Below, piece after piece: positions 43,970 through 53,116 of a DNA stretch of 64,000 nucleotides (position 1 is its first letter; every line of letters begins with the position of its first letter). Location: the NCBI GenBank assembly GCA_003255025.1, contig QANY01013671.1, forward strand, positions 96,648-160,647, read 5' to 3'. The translations under genes and the position numbers were made by a program. This DNA comes from Datisca glomerata. Lineage: Eukaryota > Streptophyta > Magnoliopsida > Cucurbitales > Datiscaceae. The notes under the pieces are model-generated. The model ran no database searches. It was not told the origin of the DNA and was given only the letters and a program-made list of their open reading frames with translations.

Positions 43970-44996
43970 CCTTTTGTTTACACATTGACTAGCTATGTGA
44001 CCCCGCCCTTGACATTTAAAACACTTAATATCACGGGTTTTAGAAATAGAAGTTTCGAGTTACCTACAGAAGTGTTCGTCGTGGGTTTGACATTCTTAGA
44101 TTGTTCAAATTTTGACTTGCTTTGTTGCTGCTCATCCCTTTTAGGGCTGTCTTCCATGTACTAGTGGAAGCCATAAGTTGTCCTCTCCTAGCCAATCTTT
44201 TGCGTTTGAGTTGTTCCTCCACTTTTATGGCTTGATGCACCATATCCGACAACTCAACATAGTGTTGTAACTCAACTATATCCGTAATTTCATGATTTAA
44301 ACCATGCAAAAACCTAGCCATGTTGGCTTCACGGTCCTCTTCCACATTTGCCCGGATCATAGCTACCTCCATCTCCTTGTAGTATTCATCTACACTCTTG
44401 GAACCTTGCGTTAGCCTCTGTAGTTTTTGAAACAAACTCCTAAAATAGTGGCTTGGTACAAAACGTCTTCTCATAAGTAATTTCATCTCCTCCCAAGTGC
44501 CCACGGGTGGCTCTCTATTCCTCCTTCTATTATTTTGTAATTGATCCCACCAAATGATGGCATAATCTGTGAATTCAATTGCAGCCAACTTAATCTTTTT
44601 TATCACCTAATAGTTGTGACAATCAAACACCATCTCCACTTTAGCTTCCCACTCCAAGTAAGCTTTCCGAATCATTTTTACCTTGAAAAGATGGGATTTT
44701 GATCTTTATGTTTCCTAGATCATTATCCCTCCTAGGTCTACCCATCCTACGCTCAAACCTACCCTGGTTCATATATGGCTCTTCAAACTCCTCCAATTCC
44801 GCTTCTTCCTCAGCATTATCCCAACGAACACGCCCACCTCACTGTCTATTGGGAATTTCATGTTGCTTCCCCCTAGGTGATCCCATTTAGCCCTCAGCAT
44901 ACGCCTCATTTCTCTCAACATCGCTTGCATTTGAAGGTTCGGAATGGCTTGTTGTTGAACTTCTTCGATTATGTCTTCGTCTTGATTATTGGACAT
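43970..44996 (-). pseudogene. Gypsy G2 gag
   Basis: Gag starts at ATG 44996 (MSNNQDEDIIEEVQQQA). A frameshift lies near 44850 and another near 44610. The capsid domain contains [17 protein letters not shown] (about 44560-44510), TWEEMKLLMRRRFVPSHY, and QGSKSVDEYYKEMEVAMIR (44410-44355), ending with VELSDMVHQAIKVEEQLKR. A stop occurs at about 44064. The zinc knuckle CFKCQGRGHIASQC is intact on the minus strand at about 44021-43980. This protein would form the virus-like particle and bind element RNA. Confidence 0.88.
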
Positions 44997-45440
44997 ATTT
45001 AGAGTCTGGAAAATAAGATTCAAAACCTCACAAACACTCCATCACGTGTTTCACTCAACAATTATTCACTCACTCTCGTGTTTTCACTCTAAATGGCTTT
45101 TACCCTCTTATGGTCTCACACACTCTTACCTTTTTCCACTCTTTTGTGTCTCTTTAGACCTTAACCGAACTCAAGTAACCAAATAAAAATATCCAGCAGC
45201 AATTCAAAATGAGAAATAACCAAAACTCACAAATGGTCAAAATTTGATTGCTATAGAAAAGGAATGGAATACACGGTTTCTATGGTTTCAATTATTGCTT
45301 TTGTTTTTTGTAGACTCCTCATCTTCTTCTTCTTATTCTTTTTTTCTATTTTTCTCTCCTTTTTTTTGCTTTTTTTTTCTCGATACAGAAAGAAATAAGA
45401 AAAAAAATAAAGATAAAGGATAGTCAAACTTGCCTTAGAA
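44997..45440 (-). other. Gypsy G2 5' leader
   Basis: About 440 bases between primer site and gag. It has pyrimidine/purine-biased tracts (AGAAGAAGAAGATGAGGAGTC-like on the minus strand, 45300-45330) and the GAGTGAAACACGTGATGG type motif near 45040 that recurs in G1, G3 and G4 leaders. It lacks the TATCT tract of G3 and G4, so leaders differ between subgroups. Confidence 0.7.
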
Positions 45441-45457
45441 CCAAAGTTTTGATACCA
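45441..45457 (-). promoter_or_regulatory. Primer-binding site of gypsy G2
   Basis: Minus strand reads TGGTATCAAAACTTTGG, two bases inside the LTR end. Its first eight bases match the initiator Met tRNA complement TGGTATCAGAGC; later bases differ, so either it is mutated or another tRNA is used. Confidence 0.72.
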
Positions 45458-45459
45458 AA

Positions 45460-46434
45460 TGATATGAACCACCGACGATTTACGATGAAACCCGATAATA
45501 ATGATGGTTCAAGAACCCCAAGAACGTGAAAGACAAGATTGTTGAGCCTTAACCCGTTATCTAACAAGATAAGAACTAAGACTATGAAGGATAGAAACGC
45601 CACACCAAGAAACCTAAGGATCACTCAAGAATCAAGGAGATAAGTTTGGTTATTTGAACGCCACAAGACTAACTTGATAAGTTCAAAGAGTTCTTTCAAG
45701 AACAAAGAGGACACACCTCACAATAACATAAACTTCATTTCAATATTCATAACATAATTATAAATTTCGTGGGTACCATGTTNCTATGAAGGATAGAAAC
45801 GCCACACCAAGAAACCTAAGGATCACTCAAGAATCAAGGAGATAAGTTTGGTTATTTGAACGCCACAAGACTAACTTGATAAGTTCAAAGAGTTCTTTCA
45901 AGAACAAAGAGGACACACCTCACAATAACATAAACTTCATTTCAATATTCATAACATAATTATAAATTTCGTGGGTACCATGTTTTATACTTGGAACAAC
46001 CCTCCAAGAATAGGAAAAGCATTAATTTTAGCTTTGAAACAACACCAACATTAAAGTAAATAAGTTCCCACGTTCTTAGGCCTTTTTTGACTACTAATAA
46101 TAAGTAAATATCACTAATTGGCTGTGAACAATGTATTTAAGAAAAACCAATCCATGCTAGATTCATCCCTTTATTTAATATCCTTGAAAATAGTCCAATT
46201 CATGGCATTTCATGATCTTATCTTGATGAACACGTTTTTGTAGGTTCATTATCCTTTTCAATTTCTTTTGTATGCTAATTGACCATGAACAATGTATTTA
46301 AGCATAACAAATCCAAGCTAGATTCAACCCCTATTTCATAGCCTTGAAAATAGTCCAATTCATGCCCTTTCATGGGCTTATCTTGATGAACACGTTTTTG
46401 TAGGTTCATTATCCTTTTCAATTGATTTTCTATG
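45460..46434 (-). repeat. LTR of gypsy G2, with suspect duplication
   Basis: The inner end reads ...GGTTCATATCA on the minus strand, as in the other LTRs here, and the GAACTTATCAAG / GTGGCGT motifs recur. The outer boundary is uncertain; it is taken at the stop codon of the adjoining gypsy tail (46435). Its apparent length is inflated by the 201-base duplication around the N at 45783 and by a 160-base tandem repeat at 46121-46440. Confidence 0.7.
45582..45984. other. Perfect 201-base duplication around a single N
   Basis: 45582-45782 and 45784-45984 are identical at every base, separated only by N at 45783. This is the pattern left when two overlapping contig ends are joined by a nominal gap instead of being merged. 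It is most likely an assembly artefact, not a biological repeat. Confidence 0.9.
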
Positions 46435-46440
46435 CTAATT
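46121..46440 (-). repeat. 160-base tandem repeat near LTR start
   Basis: 46121-46280 and 46281-46440 are two imperfect copies (shared GATGAACACGTTTTTGTAGG and TATGCTAATT ends). They differ at scattered positions, so unlike the N-flanking duplication this repeat looks real and old. Confidence 0.82.
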
Positions 46441-46683
46441 AGACTCTTCAATAGCCTTGATGACATGGATAAAGCCTTGATTTTCATTTGGACCCACATT
46501 GGGCTTCACTTTTCCAGAATCATTCCAATTCTCTTGAATCAGCCCAATAAGTGCTTTCTTGAAATTTTGGACTCTAAGTCTTGTAATTGGACCACCAGGG
46601 AGTGATAAAGGATCTTGTGCAAGTTCCGCTACATTCCCGCGTGTATGCTCAGCCCCACATCCATTTTCAGCTCCTATATTTCC
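46435..46683 (-). pseudogene. Gypsy polyprotein C-terminal tail
   Basis: Minus-strand tail of a second G2-like element: GAENGCGAEHTRGN, AQDPLSLPGGPITRLRVQNF, KKALIGLIQENWNDSGK, ending at a stop near 46435. It lies upstream (in element sense) of the LTR at 45460-46434, so this LTR is preceded by one element's 3' coding end and followed by G2's primer site and gag. That arrangement fits two tandem elements sharing an LTR through recombination. Only about 80 codons are present. Confidence 0.82.
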
Positions 46684-47075
46684 ATCATCTTGTCATATCA
46701 TATCTTATCTCATCTTATCATAAATTATCTTATCTTATCTTTTCTTATCTTATCTTATCCGTGTCTTATCTTATCATATCTTTTATTATCTCATTTATCT
46801 TATCTTATTCTTGTCTTATCTTATCATATATTTTCTTATCTCATCTCATCTTATCTCATCTTATAGTATCTTATCATTGTCTTATCTCATCATATCACAT
46901 CTCATCTTATCATAATTATATTATATTTTCTTATCTCATCTTATATTATCTTATCTTATCTTATTTATCTTATCTTTTTCTTATCTTATCTTATCTACTC
47001 ATTATCTCATCTTATCTCATCTTATCTCATCTTATCCTTACCTTATCTTGTCCTAACTTATCTTCTGTAAAAAAA
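46684..47075 (+). repeat. TATCT-rich microsatellite in G4 leader
   Basis: About 390 bases of imperfect TCTTA units with CTCATCTTATCT variants, the longest such tract in the window. Open frames through it encode only Ser/Leu/Ile/Tyr-rich low-complexity text and are not genes. Confidence 0.9.
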
Positions 47076-47405
47076 GGTAGTATATAAGTTGATATCCTTT
47101 TGCTTTTTATCTCTAAATTTTATCCCTAGTGGTTTCCTTTCCTTATCTTATCATAGTGTTTGATTTGTTTAGGTCTTTTGGTTATTGCTTGAAAATTCCA
47201 GATTCGCTTATTAGTTTTAACAAGAACCAAAAGAGAAAAGAGTGGTAAAAGGCAAGAAGAGTGTGTGAGAAAATCAGAGGGTAAAAGCCAAATATTTTGA
47301 GTGAAACATGAGAGAAATTGTGTGAACCTCAAACTTTGAGTGTAAACGAGTGAGGAAGAGATTGTGAGGTCCTTCATTTTTTACTAATCTTATTCTCTTG
47401 CAAGT
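47076..47405 (+). other. Gypsy G4 leader
   Basis: Non-coding stretch between the microsatellite and gag, with GTGAAACATGAGAGAAATTG and GTGTAAACGAGTGAGGAAG motifs shared with the G1 leader. No primer-binding site or 5' LTR is present upstream; the element is 5'-truncated where minus-strand gypsy sequence ends (46683). Confidence 0.75.
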
Positions 47406-48673
47406 ATGTCAAACAACAATGGTAGTGGAGGAATGGTAGAAGGTGGCATGTCAAAGTTACAAATGGAGGCGTTAGTGGGTGAATTGAAAAGAATGTTAGG
47501 AGGTGGGCTGGAACGAGTGCATGAGAGGATTGATTGGATGGAAACACCGGTGAAGACACCTAGAGCTCCAATTGGGCATCAGAGGGAGAGATGATCTGGT
47601 AGGGTTGAGTATAATAAGGAAGAATTTGGGGAAGATTTTGATGAAGAGGACCTATATTCTCACATGGGCAGATTAGGCCGTGGGGATGGAAATAGGGGAT
47701 TCCGACATGGGAATAGAGAAGTATGTTTGGTGAGAGAGTGGACAACAGTTTGGGTAGCATTAAGATGAAGATACCATCATTTCAAGGCAAGAATGATCCT
47801 GAAGCTTATTTAGAATGGGAGAAGAGAAAGGAGTTGGTGTTTGATTTCCATAACTACTCTGACTTGAAGAAAGTGAAATTGGCAGCCATCGAATTCATGG
47901 ATTATGCTATCATTTGGTGGGACCAATTAGGGTTGAATCGGAGAAGGAATAGTGAGAGACTAGTTGACACTTGGGAAGAGATGAAGGTCATCATGCGGAG
48001 GAGATTCGTGCCCAACCACTACAACCGAGATCTTTACCAAAAGTTACAAAGATTGAGGTAATGATCAAGGAGTGTGGAAGACTATTTCAAAGAAATGGAG
48101 ATTGCTATGATTCGAGCCAATGTGGAGGAGGACCGAGAGGCTACAATGGCTAGATTCATAGTTGGCCTAAATCGAGACATTGCAAATGTGGTGGAGTTGC
48201 AACACTATGTGGAGTTGGAGGACATGGTTCACATGGCCATCAAAGTGGAGAAACAACTAAAAAGGATGGGTTCTATGAGGCTAGGGCAGCAATCAAATTC
48301 ATCCTCTACTTCTTGGAAATCGAATTGGAAGAAGGAGGAGAAGTCAAGTTTCAAGCCAATGGCCGAGGTCTCCAAGGACAGCAAAGTTGGAAGCACATCA
48401 AACCGAGGTAAACCCGATTCCCAACCATCGAGAACTCGTGATATTAAATGTTTTAACTGTTTGGCAGTAGGTCATATTGCTTCTCAATGTCCCAACAAGA
48501 GAGTGATGATCATGAGAGAAAATGGAGATATGGAAACTGAAACTGAATCTGAAGAGGAGTCCATGCCACCATTAGAAGATGCAAGTGACCTTGAACACCC
48601 GGTTGATGGCAAACTTTTGGTGACAAGAAGAGCTCTTAGCGCCATAGTCAAAGAAGATGAGAAGGTACAATGA
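47406..48673 (+). pseudogene. Gypsy G4 gag
   Basis: Gag begins at ATG 47406 (MSNNNGSGGMVEGG). A TGA at 47592 interrupts it. The capsid text is in a second frame (47723-48061): [57 protein letters not shown], followed by a stop and a frame change at 48060. The third stretch (48074-48673) holds [39 protein letters not shown], and an intact CCHC knuckle [14 protein letters not shown] (48449-48490), then an acidic segment and [16 protein letters not shown]. The zinc finger being intact while the frame is broken twice suggests moderate age. Confidence 0.9.
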
Positions 48674-49330
48674 GAAAATATTTTTCATACTAGATGCCTT
48701 GTTAATGATAAAGTGTATAGTATGATTATTGATGGGGGAAGTTTTACTAATGTGGCTAGCACGTACATGGTGGAAAAACTAAACTTGCCTACACAAAAAC
48801 ATCCTAATCCATACAAGTTGAAATGGTTGAATGATTGTGGGGAAATCAAGGTGCATAAGCAAGTGTTAGTTTCTTTCTCTATTGGCAAGTATAACGATAA
48901 AGCTTTGTGTGATGTCGTGCCAATACAAGCAAGTCATCTTCTCTTGGGCAGGCTATGGCAATTTGATAGAAAGGTCACTCATGACGGTTACGAAAATAGA
49001 TACTCCTTTGTAAGTGATAAGAACTTCATTAATCTTGCACCCCTCACCCCAAAAAAAGTTCATGAGATCAATTGAAGTTAAATAGAGAGAATGAAAAACA
49101 AAGAGAGACTGAAAATGAAAAAAAAAAAAAACAGAGTGTGAAAAATCAAGAGAGTGAGAGTTCAAAAAAAGGAGTGGTTGAACAAAAGAAAAGAGAGAAA
49201 ATTAGAGAGTTGGCCTAGAGGATTGGGAAAAATCAAGAGAGGAAAAAGGAAAGTTTTTACGCCAAAGAGAGTGAGATTAAGAGAGTTTTGAGTTCCAAGC
49301 GGCCTTTACTTGTACTTTTGTACAAAGAGG
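48674..49330 (+). pseudogene. Gypsy G4 protease and linker
   Basis: Begins after a TGA at 48671-48673. Protease: FHTRCLVNDKVYSMIIDGGS (about 48690-48744), family D-G-G-S active-site variant, then YKLKWLNDCGEIKVHKQVLV and LLLGRLWQFDRK (Leu where other copies have Pro). A stop at about 49073 ends this stretch. The linker 49080-49290 is rich in Glu, Lys and Arg codons (and has a run of 13 A near 49118), with several stops. A new open stretch starts at 49288. Confidence 0.87.
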
Positions 49331-50650
49331 CTTGCTTTTCCACTAATGAACTTAATCACCCTTTTCCTAGTGTTGTTACATCTATTTTGCAGGATTTTGA
49401 AGATGTTATCCCCGAGGAGATGCCAAAAGGATTGCCACCAATTAGAGGAATTGAGCATCAAATTGACTTGTACCCGGAGCTTCCATTCCAAACCAACCCG
49501 CTTATAGAAGCACTCTGGAGGAGACAAAGGAGCTGCAAAAATAAGTTGATGAGCTCATGATGAAGGGGTATGTACGTGAAAGCATGAGTCCATGTGCTGT
49601 CCCCGTATTGCTTGTGCCTAAAAAGGATGGAACATGGAGGATGTGTGTTGATTGTCGAGCCATAAATAACATCACTGTAAAGTATCGCCATCCCATTCCT
49701 AGATTAGATGATATGCTTGATGAGTTGTATGGTCCTTGTGTGTTTACTAAAACTGATCTTAAAAGTGAATATCATCAAATTAGGATGAAAGAAGGTGATG
49801 AATGGAAAACGGCATTCAAAACAAAATATGGTTTATATGAGTGGTTAGTAATGTCTTTTGGATGGACTAATGCACCTAGCACTTCATGAGATTAATGAAC
49901 CATGTTTTACGTACTTTCATTGGAAAATTTGTGGCTGTTTATTTTGATGACATTGATTTATAGAAAGATTTTGATGAGCATGCAATACACTTGAAATCTG
50001 TTCTTGAAATTTTGAGAAAAGAAAAATTGTTTGCTAAGGTTTTTTGTTAGTGCTAAGGGAATTGAGGTAGATGAGGAAAAAATAAAAGCAATTAGAGATT
50101 GGCCGATACCTTGGAGAGGTTAGGAGCTTTCGTGGGTTAGCTAGCTTTTATAGAAGATTTGTGAAAAGAATGTTGGATTTAAGTGGGGTAGTGAACAAGA
50201 AAAGGCATTCAATTTGCTCAAGGAAAAACTAACCAATGCACATTTGCTTGCTTTACCTAACTTTGTTAAAACCTTCGAAATTGAGTGTGATGCTTCCAGT
50301 TTAGGTATGGCTGCTGTCCTAATGCAAGAGGGCCGACCAATCACCTACTTTAGTGAGAAATTCAATGGGGCTGTTTTGAACTACCCACCATATGACAAGG
50401 AGATGTATGCTTTGGTGAGAGCTTTGGAAACATGGCAACACTACTTATGGACTAAAGAATTTATGATTCACACGGATCATGAATCCTTGAAGCACTTGAA
50501 GGCACAACACAAGCTCAACAAACGGCATGCCAAGTGGGTGGAATTCATTGAGACTTTTCCATATGTAATCAAGTATAAGCAAGGGGAAGAGAACATTGTG
50601 GCTGATGCTCTGTCAAGAAGGTATACACTACTCTCTACCCTAGATGCAAA
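49331..50650 (+). pseudogene. Gypsy G4 RT and RNase H
   Basis: RT N-terminus: LQDFEDVIPEEMPKGLPPIR (49389-49448), GIEHQIDLYPELPFQTNP, frame change at 49557, [20 protein letters not shown] (49566-49625), [20 protein letters not shown], and [15 protein letters not shown]. The catalytic Y-F-D-D box is kept (49940-49951), but a TAG follows four codons later (49961), and the connection region 49965-50210 has lost large pieces. RNase H is better preserved: 50214-50640 with [57 protein letters not shown] and [11 protein letters not shown]. Confidence 0.88.
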
Positions 50651-52202
50651 ATCACTTGGTTTGGAACACATTAAAGAATTGTTGTTGATGATCCTGATTT
50701 TTCCAATGTGTTTAACGGATGTGAAAAGGTTGCTTTTGATAAATTTTATAGACATGATGGTTACTTGTTTGGGGAAAATAAACTTTGTGTGCCTAAGAGT
50801 TCATTGAGAGAGTTGCTAGTTACGGAAGCACATGGGGGTGGTTTGATGGAGCACTTTGGTATAGCTAAGTCACTATACATTTTGCATGAGCACTTCCTTT
50901 GGCCACATATGAGAAGAGATGTAGAAAGAATTTGTGAAAGGTGTGTGTAGTGTAAACAAGCTAAGTCAAAGATTAAACCCCATGGATTGTACACACCATT
51001 GGAGATACCTAGGGAACCTTGGGTCGATATTTTGATAGATTTTATGTTAGGGTTACCTAGAACAAAGAAATGAAAAGATTCTATTTTGTGGTGGTAGATA
51101 GATTTTCTAAGATGGCACACTTCATTCCAAGTAACAAAACCCATGATGCGTCTCATATAGCTGATTTGTTCTTTAGGGAGATAGTTAGGTTGCATGGTAT
51201 GCCTAGGAACAAAACTCTTATTTTCAACCACTTGTCACCCTTAAACCGATGGTCAAAACGAGGTAGTAAATAAAACTTTGTCGACCTTGTTAAGAGCAAT
51301 CATAAAAAAGAACTTGAAGTCATGGGAGGAGTGTTTACCACATGTAGAGTTTGCATACAATAGACATGTGCATTCAACAACACAATTTTCACCATTTGAA
51401 ATTGTATATGGTTTTAATCCACTAACTCCTTTGGATTTGCTTCATTTACCCATGAAAGAATATGTTAACTTAGATGGCAAAAATAAAGCTGAATTTGTGA
51501 GGAATACCCATGAGAAGACACGACTCGACATTGAAAAGAGAACCGAGCATTATGCCAAGCAAGTAAACAAAGGAAGGAAAAAAATTATCTTTGAACCCGG
51601 AGATTGGGTATGGCTGCACATGAGAAAAGAGAGATTTTTCGAACAAAGGAGGTCCAAATTGCAGCCAAGGTCTGACGGACCATTCCAAGTCCTTGCAAGA
51701 ATCAATGACAATTCATACAAGCTAGACCTGCCCGGTGAGTATAATGTAAGTGCTACATTTAATGTGACTGACTTGTCCCAGTTTGATGTTGGTGATGATT
51801 TGAGGACAAATCCTCCAGTTGTACAAGCTCAAATGATGGATCCATTTCAAGTAACAAGCGATCTAATCAAAAGAGCTAGAGCAAAGAGAATGGCTGAAGC
51901 ACTAAATGGGCTAGTGGAGCAAGTGGAGGCCCAAACAAGTGTGAAGATGTCTGATTTTGGAAAAGAAGAAGTTAGACTTGTCAACTTCGTAACCTACATG
52001 GGGCATGACGTGGCGTCCAACATGGCAGCCTGCATGGAGCATTACTTGGCGTCCAACATGACATTCCACATGGAGCATGATGTGGCATCCAACATTACAT
52101 CATACATGGAGCATGATCTCATGTCCAACATGGCAACCTACATGGGACATGATGTGGAGTCCAACATGGCAACCTGCATCGAGCATGACTTGGCATTTTA
52201 AA
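50651..52202 (+). pseudogene. Gypsy G4 integrase with repeat-bearing tail
   Basis: Zinc-binding part: [19 protein letters not shown] (50823-50880), HEHFLWPHMRRDVERICERC, then a stop (TAG, 50948). In the core, MDF reads ILIDF (near 51040), a TGA follows at 51072, and the segment around the second Asp is partly deleted near 51215-51270. An uninterrupted stretch of 307 codons (51278-52201) then covers the end of the core (FAYNRHVHSTTQFSPFEIVY), the C-terminal domain (EPGDWVWLHMRKERFFEQRR, GPFQVLARINDNSYKLDLPG, FNVTDLSQFD), the MDPFQVTSDLIKRARAKRM tail and five 12-residue repeats. The 3' LTR begins directly after the stop. Confidence 0.9.
51995..52202 (+). repeat. 36-base in-frame minisatellite, G4 tail
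   Basis: Five full 36-base units (51995-52174) plus a partial one, each encoding a variant of the 12-residue unit Y-M-E-H-D-V-A-S-N-M-A-A. Units are contiguous and stay in frame with the polyprotein to its stop. Related arrays lie at 40461-40603 and about 59835-60009. Confidence 0.92.
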
Positions 52203-52561
52203 TGATGACAAGTAATCAAGACACCTTGGCAATCCTAACCTAAAAGTGAACAGCCAATATGAGTCTTTCTGAGAGCTTTCTCTTTCATTCTTCTTAAAAC
52301 TTTTCAGACTTATCAAGAATATTTTTGTGGCGTCTAAAACCTAGACACTCATTTTTCCTTCTCTTTTCTTGAGTGTGGCGTCTAAACCATACCTTTGGTT
52401 CTTTTTAAAACATCAATTTGGGTCTTATGTCTTATACTTAAGGTTTTCTTTGTGTCATACAAAACGGGTCAGGTTTTCTTCTTTTTTAAACTTGATCATT
52501 GGGTTCTTTAACCATCATTGTTATCGGGTTTCATAGTAAAGCGACGGTGAGGTTCATTTCA
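52203..52561 (+). repeat. 3' LTR of gypsy G4
   Basis: 359 bases from TGATGACAAG to GGTTCATTTCA. It is homologous to the 581-base LTR at 60011-60591 and lacks an internal segment of about 220 bases found there (the stretch ending just before AGAGTTTTCTCTTTGG). Motifs ACTTATCAAGAATATTTTTG and GTGGCGTCTAAA are conserved between them. Confidence 0.87.
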
Positions 52562-52639
52562 GAAGGAAAACACAAAACGAAGATAAAGAACAAAGTGGAT
52601 AGATAACCTGTTTCCAGAAATCATTGCTCTGATACCAAT
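52562..52639 (-). promoter_or_regulatory. Orphan retroelement leader and primer site
   Basis: On the minus strand, TGGTATCAGAGC at 52637-52626 is an exact initiator Met tRNA complement, two bases from the LTR end at 52640. The rest (52562-52625) is a short leader stub, cut by the G4 LTR. No coding part of this element is present in the window. Confidence 0.85.
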
Positions 52640-53116
52640 TGATAAGAAACCACTACGCGGCCCGCCCTAAGAACTCTTGGATCAACAAATAAGAAGCAAA
52701 TGAAAAGCTAGGAACAAATTGAAGTTGATAAGATTAGAACCCTAAGGAAAAATAAGTCCTTAAGAACCCCAATCTTGAGATGCCACAAGGTTGATCACTT
52801 CCTTGATAAGTCAAAATTCTGCATTCTACAAAGAACACAGAACGCAAAGCAAAAGCACATTGAATAATATTAATGAATAAAAAGTGTTTGTTTTTTACAT
52901 CATATTAGCCTTTATATAGCGACCCTAAAATGAAATAAGCATAAATAAAATAAACCCAAAACCTAAATTAGCCCAAAGTCCATGACCCAACAAATAACAT
53001 AAAATAAAAATAAAACTCTATTTAAGCCCAAAACCCATAAAACACATAAACAATAAATTGGGCCTCATATCATGGATTCTAATCCTTGTTCCTTCCAAAT
53101 CCAAGCCTTGCACATA
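52640..53116 (-). repeat. Orphan LTR
   Basis: A minus-strand LTR of about 477 bases, inner end ...TTTCTTATCA beside the primer site. It has a clear TATA box (TATATAAAG-type, listed separately) and an A/T-rich outer half with repeated GGGCTTAAAT/GGGTTTTGGG-like words. Outer end near CTTGCACA, where satellite block 3 starts. It is more similar in layout than in sequence to the gypsy LTRs here, so the family is unassigned. Confidence 0.75.
52909..52919 (-). promoter_or_regulatory. TATA box of orphan LTR
   Basis: Minus strand reads CTATATAAAGG, about 275 bases from the inner LTR end. A good match to a plant core promoter TATA element. Confidence 0.6.

Larger units (their letters stand above)
40606..45457 (-). 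mobile_element. Gypsy G2, nearly complete coding region
   Basis: Minus-strand Ty3/gypsy element with LTR end, primer-binding site, gag, protease, RT, RNase H and integrase in that order. Only a few frameshifts or stops interrupt it, fewer than in G1, G4 or G5. The left end is truncated: the polyprotein ends at AQDPLSNYKT because about 14 bases are missing relative to the related tail at 46580-46620, and the 3' LTR is absent. I see no recognisable chromodomain after integrase; clade assignment is left open. Confidence 0.88.

Noticed and set aside
40606..45457. Assignment of the gypsy family to the centromeric CRM clade
   Set aside because: The satellite context makes it tempting, but I see no chromodomain or clade-defining motif that I can support; an RT phylogeny would be needed.
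46587..47087. 166-codon open frame rich in Ser, Leu, Ile and Tyr
   Set aside because: It is a reading of the TATCT microsatellite; the text is pure low complexity and another frame gives a similar result.
51995..52202. Regularly spaced repeats considered as a CRISPR-like array
   Set aside because: Units are contiguous with no unique spacers, are degenerate, and continue a coding frame; the setting is a plant retrotransposon.
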